Positions 55,336-64,000 are shown, counted from the stretch's first letter. The stretch: 64,000 nucleotides of DNA from Moorena bouillonii PNG (GCF_001942495.1 NZ_MKZS01000001.1:2389171-2453170); one strand, 5' to 3'. Program-made: numbers and translations. The notes: generated by a model from the letters alone, not told the origin.

Positions 55336-56316
55336 ATGAGTCAGATTTCCTCTAAAGCATCTACTCCTTCCTCGATTAATCTATTGCAGCAACCAGCGGC
55401 TTGGCTGTACAGTTTCTGGAAATTTTCTCGTCCCCATACCATTATTGGGACGAGTTTTAGTGTTTTTGCCCTCTATCTCATTGCTGTGTCCATGACTAAC
55501 AGTGGTTGGACTTGGCAAGGGTTCGGTCAACTGCTGGGAGCTTGGATTGCTTGTTTGTGCGGTAATGTCTATATCGTAGGACTAAATCAATTGCACGATG
55601 TGGAGATTGACCGGATTAATAAACCCCATCTTCCAGTGGCTGCAGGGGAGTTTTCTCTGCAACTAGGTCAGGGGATTGTGGCGGTAACTGGTATCCTAGC
55701 GCTACTGTTGGCTTGGTTATTCGGGCCGTGGTTGTTGTTGATGGTCAGTATTAGTTTAGCAATTGGTACATCCTATTCCTTGCCACCGATCCGCCTGAAG
55801 CGGTTTCCCTTTTGGGCAGCGCTATGTATTTTTTCAGTACGGGGAGCAATCGTTAATTTAGGTCTGTTTTTACACTTTAGTTGGGCATTGCAACAGGGAC
55901 AAGTGATGATGCCTACCGCAGCAGTGTGGGCATTGACCTGGTTTATCTTAGTGTTTTCCGTTGCGATCGCAATATTCAAAGATGTCCCAGATATCGATGG
56001 GGATAAGCGTTTCAATATCACTACCTTTACCATCCGCCTCGGTAAATTGGCGGTATTTAATATAGCACGGGGAGTAATTACTGCTTGCTATCTCGCCATG
56101 GTGCTAGCTAGTGTGTTGCTCCTCGATTCAGTAAATATCCTCTTCTTGGTAGGGACTCATCTGGTCGCATTAGCGGTAATGTGGTGGCGCTCTTACCAGG
56201 TAGACTTGGAGGATAAAAATGCGATCGCTAGTTTTTATCAGTTTATCTGGAAACTCTTTTTCCTGGAATATTTAATTTTCCCAGCCGCTTGTCTTTTAAG
56301 ACTATCCCAGTTCTAA
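55336..56316 (+). CDS. Homogentisate phytyltransferase-like UbiA prenyltransferase
   Basis: 326 residues. First Asp-rich motif NQLHDVEIDRINKPHLPVAAGEF and second motif KDVPDIDGDKRFNITTFTIRLG, the pattern of homogentisate phytyltransferases (tocopherol and related plastoquinol pathways). About eight to nine membrane helices. Adds a prenyl chain to homogentisate in the membrane. ATG with an AACCTGATCT leader. No other tocopherol gene in the window. Confidence 0.88.
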   Translation: MSQISSKASTPSSINLLQQPAAWLYSFWKFSRPHTIIGTSFSVFALYLIAVSMTNSGWTWQGFGQLLGAWIACLCGNVYIVGLNQLHDVEIDRINKPHLPVAAGEFSLQLGQGIVAVTGILALLLAWLFGPWLLLMVSISLAIGTSYSLPPIRLKRFPFWAALCIFSVRGAIVNLGLFLHFSWALQQGQVMMPTAAVWALTWFILVFSVAIAIFKDVPDIDGDKRFNITTFTIRLGKLAVFNIARGVITACYLAMVLASVLLLDSVNILFLVGTHLVALAVMWWRSYQVDLEDKNAIASFYQFIWKLFFLEYLIFPAACLLRLSQF

Positions 56317-56336
56317 ATCAATCGAATCAACAGCGC

Positions 56337-56569
56337 GTAAGCATTCAGCCGTCAGCCGTCAGCGGTCAGCCGTCAGCCGTCAGCTAATCAAGGGGAAGTA
56401 GTAAAAGCTATAGTGTGGCACAGGCTTTGGCCTTTGGCCACGCTGTGCGAACGACGCTGGGAAGTATAAGCTGATAGCTAATAGCTGATAGCTGACCGCT
56501 GATAGCTGATAGCTGATAGCTGATAGCTGATAGCTGTTCGCGCAGCGTGCGCGTAGCGCATATACTTAC
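56337..56569. repeat. Capped heptamer element with GCGTAGCGC insert
   Basis: Left cap GTAAGCATTCAG and CAGCCGT heptamers; centre TTGGCCTTTGGCCACGC; right CTGATAG heptamers, then GCGCGTAGCGCATATACTTAC. Confidence 0.7.
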
Positions 56570-56573
56570 AAAA

Positions 56574-56606
56574 AAATAGCCGTGGAAATACTATCCACGG
56601 CTATTT
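56574..56606. terminator. 13-bp perfect hairpin
   Basis: AAATAGCCGTGGA and TCCACGGCTATTT, 7-base loop, A tract before and T tract after, so it can end transcription from either side. Confidence 0.75.
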
Positions 56607-56689
56607 CAACTCCACAATAAGTCCGTTGAAATTGTTTTAGGTGCGCTGCATCCCTATGTCACTCAGTTACCAAACCTAACCTGATCTGA

Positions 56690-56800
56690 TCCTATTTGAG
56701 CAGACCGGAACCTTTCAGTGGGGGGGAAACCCCCCATAAATTTAGCGATGCAGCGCGGTCTTGGGGGTTTCCCCCATGAGCGACTGCATCAAGACAAGGT
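56690..56800. repeat. Family-B palindromic repeat
   Basis: GGGGGGAAACCCCCC hairpin, then GCGATGCAGCGCGGTCTTGG, GGGTTTCCCCCATGAGCGAC and TGCATCAAGAC. Matches pieces at 37.1, 39.5, 59.4 and 60.3 kb. Confidence 0.75.
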
Positions 56801-56801
56801 G

Positions 56802-57002
56802 TTATGGCAACAGCCAATACTTGTTTAGTGTAGTCATTACTTCGCCTGGGACCTCCGTCGGCTCCAGAGGAGTCCATTCGCAAATCTCTGCATAACCTAG
56901 GGCATACATCCTCTGCATACTATAAATTACTGCTTCCCGAGACCCTTTCAGAGTGTGCTGAGCAGGTTGTTTTTTGAAGTTTTGAGTAAATCCTTGTCGC
57001 AT
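56802..57002 (-). CDS. Small hypothetical protein
   Basis: 66 residues: basic start MRQGFTQNFKKQPAQHTLKG, helix EAVIYSMQRMYALGYAEICEW, Pro-rich PLEPTEVPGEVM and a hydrophobic end. No known domain recognised. The balanced composition and lack of repeat content make it more credible than neighbouring frames. Its 3' end borders a family-B repeat. Confidence 0.5.
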   Translation of the reverse strand: MRQGFTQNFKKQPAQHTLKGSREAVIYSMQRMYALGYAEICEWTPLEPTEVPGEVMTTLNKYWLLP

Positions 57003-57629
57003 AACTTAACTATTGAACTCATTGTGGTAAGTTACTGATTATTGTAATGATTATAGTTTAATTTTTCAAGGGTTTAAAAAAAAAAAATTGGGTAATTTTA
57101 GGATTACTAAAAAACAGCGATATTCTTATATATACACTACAATAACGCTAATTTTAAATAGTAAATTTAAGGATAATTATGGTAGCCTGATCGCCTAACA
57201 TGTAAGTAGTAAACTATCATATAAATTTAGATTTACTATAATAACTAATATAGTTACAGCGGTTTGCATAACTATTAGGTATACAGGATTGTATTCCCTA
57301 TTCCCTATTCCCTATTCCCTACTCCCTGCTCCCTATTCCCTATTCCCTATTCCCTATTCCCTAAAACCCAGAAACTTGTACTTGATGAGTATAATAATTG
57401 CTAGAAAATACAAAAACACCCCGACCAGATCTACATTACTAGAATCTCTCGGGGCTTTGATGTTTTAGGTTATTACCTCTCACTCGAAGGCTTACAGATA
57501 GCGTAGAGTGGGTAAGAGTTATAACCTATTTAGCGGCGATGCCTTAGATAATCAATTCCTAAGGGTTTGGTTATTTCAGGTAAAAATTAGCTGAAATAAT
57601 TGATTACCTTGTGTACTGGCTTGCTGTTT
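57003..57629. other. AT-rich spacer with heptamers and a terminator
   Basis: 57295-57363 is a TTCCCTA/TTCCCTG array. 57405-57462 holds an imperfect GC-rich stem (ACCCCGACCAGAT/ATCTCTCGGGGCT) with T tracts on the minus strand, a likely terminator for the 57630-57995 gene. No gene. Confidence 0.6.
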
Positions 57630-57995
57630 TTATTGTACGCAGTGAAAGTCCACTGGTCCGTTTCCTTCCACTAGATAGAAGACACTATACTGAGGCAGGC
57701 GCAGGATGTTATCGCCAAATGGGGGTATGAAGGTTGGCTCGCCTGTAGATGCGTCTATTACTACTGCTTCCTCGGGAGATTCGTTGTGTAGTATAGCGGC
57801 TTCATACTCATAACCAGGAGCAGCTTCGACTAAGCAAAAGTGCTCTTGGGGATTCTGCAGGTAGGTGACATCTCCTCCGCAGCAATAACCGTCGGCTTGA
57901 GCCACACCAGGATTAACAGCGAAGCTGAATAGTACAGTAAGTGCTACTACGGCTAGAGTTAACACTTTGCTTAGGCTAGTTTTGATTGTCTTCAT
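57630..57995 (-). CDS. Small secreted protein of unknown function
   Basis: 121 residues. A clear Sec signal (SKVLTLAVVALTVLFSFAVNPGVAQA, shown here as hydrophobic core plus AQA cleavage site near residue 34). The mature part has five Cys (YCCGG, HFCLVE, HCVQ plus one) and a beta-rich pattern ending VFYLVEGNGPVDFHC, so disulphides outside the cytoplasm are plausible. No family recognised. Stands alone. Confidence 0.75.
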   Translation of the reverse strand: MKTIKTSLSKVLTLAVVALTVLFSFAVNPGVAQADGYCCGGDVTYLQNPQEHFCLVEAAPGYEYEAAILHNESPEEAVVIDASTGEPTFIPPFGDNILRLPQYSVFYLVEGNGPVDFHCVQ

Positions 57996-58698
57996 GTTTT
58001 TTATTGCTGTTTATTGTTTCTATTTTCTGCAAGTTGAAGTTGGTGGAGTTGTCTGGAAATCTTATTAGACAATAGGGTTCCAACGGACTCTTTTCTTTTC
58101 CACAACTTCCCTTTGCGTGACACCAACTTGATCGGTTATTGGATCATAGTTGGGGAAAAGTGACAGGAGGGTGATGGGTGACCATGCTTCAGTTATTCAC
58201 CTTTCTGCTTCTAGAACGAAAATTTTGATTGTTTGTGACAACTAAATTTTTTTTCCTTAAATGTGCTGTTTTATAGTATAGCAAGGCAAGTATAGATTAG
58301 GACATAGTATTTTGGTTTAAAGGGAACAGGGAACAGGGAACAGGGAACAGAAATATGTCTTAACTTTTACTTAAACAAAACCGACTTGCCTCGCGATCGC
58401 AAAGGTTGATTGCTGGTAAGTTAACCAATACTCAGAAATTACAGGGTTTGTTAGATAAACCGCTAATAAAACTTTCCTTTTTTACCTCCTTTTTCTGTCT
58501 GTCTTGATGCATGACAATGTTAGCTGGTCGTGAAAAAACACACCAGCCAATAATGCTTGGGTTTGCCAAGTTCAATCCCTGTTGATCCCCCCTAACCCCC
58601 CTTAGCAAGGGAGGAACAAGAGCCTCTCGATGACGAAAAAAGCAAAGCTTCCTCTGGCTTCCCCCTTATTAAGGGGGACGGGAGGGGGATCTATTCTC
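57996..58698. other. Spacer with repeats between two minus-strand genes
   Basis: Near 58000-58260 the sequence is a promoter candidate for the secreted protein. 58321-58348 is GGGAACA heptamers. 58583-58692 is a GGGGGATC-type palindromic repeat (CCCCCCTAACCCCCC ... GGGGGACGGGAGGGGGATC). No gene. Confidence 0.6.
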
Positions 58699-59082
58699 TT
58701 AATACCCTGGCGGCCCTCTATCCCCTGTATATAATTTCTGGTTGCTGTTTAGCTCTATTTTCTTGGTGAGAGTACTCGACTTCCACAAAAGTCTTGCAAC
58801 ACTAGGAAACTGAGCAAGATCCTGCGATCTTGATACCTCTTGGCTCCGATTCCTTAGGGATGGTGAAGAAATTGCCATTGCTTTAAGCGATCGCGGTTTT
58901 ACCCAATCCATCGGGCAAGGATTGCTATCGCTGAACTTAGTTGATGGGGGATTGGGAGCTTTTTTAATAGAGATTACCTTTGGTACAACAGATTCTGGCT
59001 CTACCAGTGACGTTATTTCCTCTGCCGTTGTCTCTAATTTGATGTCAGGATAATGGTGTTGCTGATTGTGGGTATGATTGAG

Positions 59083-59156
59083 CCCCCCTAGCCCCCCAAT
59101 TTTGGGGGGAACAAGACTTTCAAAGTCCCCCAAAGTTGGGGGATTTAGGGGGCTTT
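59083..59156. repeat. Palindromic dispersed repeat inside the sigma-factor gene
   Basis: CCCCCCTAGCCCCCCAATTT and GTTGGGGGATTTAGGGGGCT arms, same family as 53335-53640; translated as PLNPPTLGDFESLVPPKIGG. Confidence 0.8.
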
Positions 59157-59379
59157 CCCAAAACCAGAGGATCGCGCATTCATACTTCAATTCAGCAACG
59201 CCGGAATAATTACCGTTACTAACAATCTCCCCATCTCCCGATCTCCCCATTTCCCTTAAAGACTGCTCAGTTGTCTCCAAGTCTTCTTGTTCTATCTCTT
59301 TGTCAACGGGAGTGACATGACTTTCTGTGTCTTTTTCTTTTTTACTCTGCTGCTCGGATACTCTCCTAATCTCCTTCAA

Positions 59380-59478
59380 AAGCGATGCAGCCAGGTAGCG
59401 CGGTCTTGGGGGTTCCCCCCATGAGCGACTACCGGTGCGGTCTTGGGGGTTTCCGACCCTCGCTATTGCATCAAGAAG
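59380..59478. repeat. Family-B repeat inside the sigma-factor gene
   Basis: GCGATGCAGCCAGG ... GCGGTCTTGGGGGTTCCCCC ... TTGCATCAAGAAG; in the sigma frame it reads DAIARVGNPQDRTGSRSWGE. Confidence 0.8.
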
Positions 59479-60205
59479 GGCGATATCCCCATAAGCCTTC
59501 TGATCCAATCCAGCCAGATACGTCTGCAACAGCTGCTGCAGTTTCTCCCTGGCTCGTTGGATACGTTTACGAACGGTATTGTTGGAAATATCTAATCGTT
59601 GAGCTATCTCTTGGTAAGACAACTGCTGCTCAAAGCGCAAGATACATACGTTGCGCTGATTCTCGGGCAAATCCTCTAGGGCACTACGGATTACCTCTAA
59701 TAGTTCCCTTTTTTCTACAATTTGTCCTGGGGTATCAAATTCAGTAACCAACCCATTCCTTTCTGCCAATGCGATCGCTTCGAGGTTTTCTACTCCTATT
59801 GCCCCAGAGTTATTTTCTCGATGGCAGTCTATACAGAAGTTATGGGCAAATTTAGTCAGCCATCCCTTGAGATTGGTAATCTTTGCGGCAAATTTGGGCA
59901 ATTTTTCCCAAGCCTTGAGCATAATCTCAGAAAGAGCATCTTGAGCTTGAGACCGATTACCCCCCATCCAGCTGCAGAGCGCGATGGTAAAGATAGTCTT
60001 GATACTGTTTCCAGAGTGGCCAAAAGGCAGTGCGGTTTCCAGTAGACAGTTTTTCCAGGAGAGACCCCACCCAAGCAGCGGTAGATGCGTTTTCTGCATT
60101 TTCCCTCCATTGGCCATGAAAACCTTGGTTTGTTGGCTGCATAAGCGCACCTGTAGAAACACCAAAGTCAATTTTGCTGGATCCCATATTTTGTAAATCG
60201 ATCAC

Positions 60206-61229
60206 TCAACTAACGAGATAATAGGGGTTTCAGTATTCGAGCCTAGTGTTTTTGCAAAAGCGATGCAGCGCGGTCTTGGGAAGGCAGCGCGGTCTTGGGG
60301 GTTCCCCCCATGAGCGACTGCCGTGGTTTCCCCCATGAGCGACTGCATCAAGACAGTCAGATGCACCGAAGACCAGTGTGGCCTATTCAGCCAAGTTAAA
60401 CAAGTGACCTTAGTCAACTTAAGCCCTCAAGTCCAGTCATCTCTTGAGTTAGGATTTTTGTAAATTTTATTGAAGCCTTGTCTTTATCTTTTTTTAACTT
60501 TATCTAAGTAAAAATATTATCATACCACATCAGCTGGTAATAAGGAAAATGTATTGGATCCAAGGCATAAGGCATAAGGTATAAGGCATAAGGTATAAGG
60601 TATAAGGCATAAGCCAGAATAGTTTCAGTTTTTTTAGTTAATCAAATATCGTTTAAATGGGCGAAAACTTATTAAACAAATTACACCTAAAAAAAAGTAA
60701 TACTCTGAAATCTCCGCTATAGCAATTTGTGTAGAAGTTTTTTGGCCTGTTGCCTGTTGCCTGCTACCTGCTCCGAAGCTCCTATCAGGTAAAGGTAGAA
60801 AATGTAAAAGTATCAAATAAATCTCATCAGAGAATTAAAGATTTGATATAGATCAGATAAAAGTATTTACAATCCTCTCACGGTAACTTAATTTGGTATC
60901 GAATAAAACCTGTTAAAATACTCCAGTTGATCGAATAAACTATCTTAAATTAAAAAAAAATCTAAAATAAGTTAGCAATTATGAAATCTATAGTCTAAGA
61001 TTTCAGGAGCTCTAAAAGTAACAGGCTCTTTATTCGTGACGTTTGTCAGCTAAGCACAAGCCATCCTAGGGGTCAACCATAAAACTACCTAAAAATAGTA
61101 ATACTTTCAGGGGTCGATTCTAGTGTCAGCTGTACAACAAAACATCCTAATTTAACTTAACCTCTAGGATTTTTTCCTTACGGTTGGGAACTCTTATAGA
61201 TAAGCCTTAGGTTTATTGAACTATTTGTT
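60206..61229. other. 1-kb spacer before the peroxidase gene
   Basis: 60252-60357 is another family-B repeat (nested double copy). 60562-60614 is a GGCATAA/GGTATAA heptamer array. 60748-60775 has TTGCCTG units. The rest, 60800-61230, is AT-rich and probably regulatory. No gene seen. Confidence 0.65.
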
Positions 61230-63602
61230 ATGACTAATCTCAACAGTGTTCTTCAACGAGACCCATTTGCCGACAGCACATTAGTTGTAAACGATGAAGG
61301 GATTACCATTCGCCTGATCGACGGCAGTAGGAATAATTTAGACCAAGTCTCTTTGGGAATCCCTAATACGCCCTTGCTGCGTTTGGGTCCAATTGAGTAT
61401 GAAGACGGAATCCAGTCACCGGCAGGTATTGCATTTGATGCAGAAGGCAATGCTTTGATCGGTATAGATGGCAATACTGTTACGCGCCAACCGATTCCCA
61501 TATTTACCCAAGCCGAAGCAGACCGATTAAATGGATTGGGATTGAATGTCATATCCAATACAGAAGGCTTAAGCAATGTCTCTGATGCACCCTTTGTGTT
61601 GCTTAACCCACCGGATCGCCCTAGTACCCGAGTGATCAGCAATGCCACCTCTAACTTAGAAGAAGGAGAGTCTGATCCCAATGGCAATGACTTAAGCGCT
61701 TTCATTTGGGCTTTTGGTCAGTTCGTCAACCACGACACTGATTTAGCAGCGAATGGGTCAAAAGAAGAAAACCAAAACCGGTTAGAATTGCTCAATTTCC
61801 CCATTGACATTCCAGCCGATGACCCGAATTTTCCACCAAACACTCCTCCCACTCAAGAAATTTCTACACAGGCAGATGGTGGGTTAGAGTTTGACTTTGA
61901 ACGGGATGCGTTTTTCACCGGTACTGGAGTCTCTGGGAGCCCAGGAAAAGCCATTAATATTGTTACCTCTTGGCTTGACCTTTCTGTAGTCTATGGGTCT
62001 ACTGAAGAAGAATATCAAGCAATTCGTGCTTTTTCAGAAGGTCGCCTCAACGTCTTCTCAGATGAAACAGTTACCACTAATGACGACTTGTTACCCGTTA
62101 ACATCACAGGTGCTGATGGAGAACTGATCAGTGGTAAAGGCGCTTTTATGGATGTGGGTTTTCTAGCGGGGGATACACGGGTTAACGAGAACGATAGTTT
62201 GGCATCCCAGCATACCCTCTGGATGCGTAACCACAACCGCCTTGCCCAAGAACTTTATCGGTTTCATCCTGACTGGACAGATGAACAGATATATCAACGC
62301 TCTCGCCAGATTAATATTGCCCAATATCAAGCTATTGTCCTGTACGAGTGGCTCCCCCTGATGGTGGGTAATGTGATCACCGACTACAGTAGCTATAACT
62401 CTGATCAAACCCCAGAAATCACTAGTGAATTTGCTGCTGCTGGTCTTCGTGTTGGTCATACCCAAACCAATAACCGTATAGACACTATTGATGCTGATGG
62501 TAATCTCACAAGTTTGCAATTATTAAGAACATTTGGTTCACCCAATATTAATGATAGTAGCGATATAGATAATATCTTGCGCGGTGCGAGTCAAACAATT
62601 ACTGAAGATGTTGATACTAATATAGTCTTTGACCTGCGCAACGCTTTAATACCAGGTGCAATCGGATTTGACCTTTATGCTGCTAATCAGCAACGGGGAC
62701 GAGATCATGGTTTGGCTGACTATAACCAAGTGCGAACAAGTCTCGGTCTACCACGGGTGACTACTTTTGCCGAAATTACTTCAAATTCAGAGTTGGCAAA
62801 TACTCTCGAAAACCTCTACCACACTGTAGAAGATATCGACTTATTGATTGGGCTGTTTGCAGAAGATGCTGTTGCTCCATCCAGTGCCGGAGAAACTATT
62901 CAAGCAATGCTATGGGAGCAATACGAGCGGATACGGGATGCTGACCGCTTTTGGTTCGAGAGACCGATTGAGGATGGCGGTTTCTTTACCCAAGAGGAAA
63001 TTGCAGCCATAAAGCAAGTTACGTTTGCTGACATTATCAAGCTCAACACCGAAATTACTACAATTCAAGACAATGCTTTCTTGATCAGCTCCGATAACAA
63101 TCCCTCCTCTGATGGACTGCTAGATTTAACCGGCTTGTCGGGACAAGCTACAGCAACTGTGACTAGAGAGGCGAAGTATGACAATTTAATTGGCTTTTAT
63201 GTAATTGCTGATCAACAGGGAACGATAATTGATCCGATCACGGGTCAATCTCTTACTCCTGGCCAAGAGGGTTATGCAGAAGCTGCCATTGATGCCAGCG
63301 TGGCTGAATTCAAGGTAGAGGAAAACTTGACCACGGTGAATTTTGATGTTACTCTTCCCAGTGGCTCTATCCTAGCTCCCTACTTGATTACGGATGGGGA
63401 ATTGGAAGATGTGCAAAATGGTGATGCTGAGGTATTCTTTGCTTTCACAGCTGCTAACAGTGATGGCATGAGCCACATCCTTCAACTTGGAAATAGCAGT
63501 GACAACACATTCACATTCGCCTTTGAAGATTTAAGTGGTAATGACAGTGACAAAAGCGATCGCGACTTTAACGATCTAGTGATTGACCTTACCATTTTAT
63601 AA
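61230..63602 (+). CDS. Animal-type haem peroxidase (peroxinectin-like) with a DUF4114-like C-terminal domain
   Basis: 790 residues. Distal His in AFGQFVNHDTDLA near residue 168, WMRNHNRLAQELYRFHPDW, ARQINIAQYQ-like helix (SRQINIAQYQAIVLYEWLP), proximal His in AAGLRVGHTQTNNR near 409, and NQQRGRDHGLADYNQVR. Residues about 650-790 form a beta-rich domain ending DRDFNDLVIDL, the DUF4114 signature, probably calcium-binding and adhesive. No N-terminal signal; Asp/Gly-rich C-termini suggest type I secretion (inference). Oxidises halides or organics with H2O2. Confidence 0.9.
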   Translation: MTNLNSVLQRDPFADSTLVVNDEGITIRLIDGSRNNLDQVSLGIPNTPLLRLGPIEYEDGIQSPAGIAFDAEGNALIGIDGNTVTRQPIPIFTQAEADRLNGLGLNVISNTEGLSNVSDAPFVLLNPPDRPSTRVISNATSNLEEGESDPNGNDLSAFIWAFGQFVNHDTDLAANGSKEENQNRLELLNFPIDIPADDPNFPPNTPPTQEISTQADGGLEFDFERDAFFTGTGVSGSPGKAINIVTSWLDLSVVYGSTEEEYQAIRAFSEGRLNVFSDETVTTNDDLLPVNITGADGELISGKGAFMDVGFLAGDTRVNENDSLASQHTLWMRNHNRLAQELYRFHPDWTDEQIYQRSRQINIAQYQAIVLYEWLPLMVGNVITDYSSYNSDQTPEITSEFAAAGLRVGHTQTNNRIDTIDADGNLTSLQLLRTFGSPNINDSSDIDNILRGASQTITEDVDTNIVFDLRNALIPGAIGFDLYAANQQRGRDHGLADYNQVRTSLGLPRVTTFAEITSNSELANTLENLYHTVEDIDLLIGLFAEDAVAPSSAGETIQAMLWEQYERIRDADRFWFERPIEDGGFFTQEEIAAIKQVTFADIIKLNTEITTIQDNAFLISSDNNPSSDGLLDLTGLSGQATATVTREAKYDNLIGFYVIADQQGTIIDPITGQSLTPGQEGYAEAAIDASVAEFKVEENLTTVNFDVTLPSGSILAPYLITDGELEDVQNGDAEVFFAFTAANSDGMSHILQLGNSSDNTFTFAFEDLSGNDSDKSDRDFNDLVIDLTIL

Positions 63603-63647
63603 TGGTTCATCAATCAGTAATGATTAGAAAAAAACATACCAATTCCA

Positions 63648-63754
63648 GTAGGGTGGGCAAAGTAATCTAATCGTGAATACTCAGTAAGCATATGCGCGTA
63701 GCGCATATGCTTAGAATACTCACCCATAACCAAAGGGTTTTTGCCCACCCTACA
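63648..63754. repeat. Dispersed palindromic element with a second palindrome nested in it
   Basis: Outer arms GTAGGGTGGGCAAAG and TTTTTGCCCACCCTAC (copy of 1908-1973). Inside, TAAGCATATGCGC GTA GCGCATATGCTTA is a perfect 13-bp hairpin at 63685-63713. Confidence 0.8.
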
Positions 63755-63760
63755 AGCGAT

Positions 63761-64000
63761 CTACTGAGCAGCTAAGCTAAAACTCCTTTGTACAACTGCA
63801 CCACGTTTACCGAGGGATTTTGGTTGCTGTTGATCCACAGTATACAAAACACCTCCCGCATTCCCTGACCTAACAGTCAGTTTTTGTTTAGCAATCCAGG
63901 TTTTCTGATATCCCTTGGGTAAGGTGTCTTCCAACGCGATTTTGCCATCAACTACCACTCGTACCCAAGTTTGCTCTGTAATACTCAAGCGTACTTTAAT
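63761..64000 (-). CDS. RodZ-like protein, C-terminal DUF4115 domain (partial)
   Basis: The frame is open to the window edge, so the true start is outside. About 79 residues visible: LSITEQTWVRVVVDGKIALED, KGYQKTWIAKQKLTVRSGNAG and VDQQQPKSLGKRGAVVQRSF, the beta-sandwich DUF4115 found at the periplasmic end of RodZ-type helix-turn-helix proteins, which organise MreB-dependent cell shape. The N-terminal HTH and membrane helix would be encoded beyond 64000. Confidence 0.8.
   Translation of the reverse strand: MKVRLSITEQTWVRVVVDGKIALEDTLPKGYQKTWIAKQKLTVRSGNAGGVLYTVDQQQPKSLGKRGAVVQRSFSLAAQ

Larger units (their letters stand above)
58699..60205 (-). pseudogene. Sigma-70 family (ECF-like) sigma factor, frameshifted, with repeat-containing C-terminal extension
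   Basis: Region 2 (DALSEIMLKAWEKLPKFAAK, WLTKFAHNFCIDCHREN) and region 4 (LEDLPENQRNVCILRFEQQL, SYQEIAQRLDISNNTVRKRI) are clear. The proper N-terminus lies in another frame from a GTG at 60205 (LLEKLSTGNRTAFWPLWKQY, DYLYHRALQ) and joins the main frame (WMGGNRSQAQDALSE) only after loss of one base near 59965-59975. The 200-residue C-terminal part contains two translated dispersed repeats. Such sigma genes often adjoin DUF1822 and CHAT genes in cyanobacteria; here those lie 50 kb away. Confidence 0.8.

Overview
The window comes from a cyanobacterium, most likely a large-genome filamentous one of the Moorena/Oscillatoriales type; the clade is inferred and the phylum is well supported. Visible markers are psb28, plastocyanin, cytochrome c6, a homogentisate phytyltransferase-like prenyltransferase, a type II NADH dehydrogenase, cyanobacterial small families (DUF3110, DUF1822, DUF5340-like), many GCGATCGC (HIP1) octamers, and very abundant heptanucleotide tandem repeats and palindromic dispersed repeats. 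The DNA is a mosaic of housekeeping genes separated by repeat-filled spacers, two insertion sequences and several decaying genes.

Layout. 1-3.5 kb is a defence-type island: a UPF0175/PIN toxin-antitoxin pair with a HicB-like gene, then a second copy of the unit from which the toxin has been deleted, with a Uma2 protein and a PD-(D/E)XK protein between them. 3.5-6 kb carries a CHAT protease fused through one membrane segment to a phosphate-binding-type (PstS) domain, next to a DUF1822 remnant. 6-15 kb is core metabolism: psb28, a TIGR01777 epimerase, murA, tRNA-Leu(CAG), a SpoU methyltransferase, lpdA, trpC and a class V aminotransferase. 15.5-17.2 kb is an IS1634-type element. After a truncated ADP-ribosylglycohydrolase and an SLH/glycosidase protein, 20-28 kb holds a compact minus-strand natural-product locus: a stand-alone NRPS module (adenylation, carrier, thioester reductase), SDR, cupin, methyltransferase, formyltransferase and Fe(II)/2-oxoglutarate oxygenase. 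Beyond it lie a broken FAD oxidoreductase and a second methyltransferase.

31-48 kb: M50 protease and murQ, DUF3110, class II aldolase and aldehyde dehydrogenase, a cell-wall amidase, two more PD-(D/E)XK proteins around a repeat cluster, trpG, a metallo-beta-lactamase-like protein, a histidine kinase split by an in-frame stop, a response-regulator/kinase hybrid, an Xaa-Pro aminopeptidase and a PGM1-type ATP-grasp ligase. 49-50.5 kb is a decayed IS66 element with an intact 8-bp target duplication.

51.4-53.1 kb holds the most striking arrangement: plastocyanin and cytochrome c6, the two interchangeable carriers between cytochrome b6f and photosystem I, lie in tandem. Both carry the same lipoprotein-like leader and the same acidic 13-residue-repeat linker, which suggests membrane-tethered electron carriers. 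The rest comprises the NADH dehydrogenase, the prenyltransferase, a secreted small protein, a frameshifted sigma factor whose C-terminus contains translated dispersed repeats, an animal-type haem peroxidase with a DUF4114-like tail, and the 3' end of a RodZ-like gene.

Main candidates for something undescribed are the tethered petE/petJ pair, the formyltransferase/oxygenase/A-PCP-reductase locus, the CHAT-PstS fusion, and a repeat family with fixed GTAAGCATTCAG/CTGAATGCTTAC caps around variable heptamer arms.
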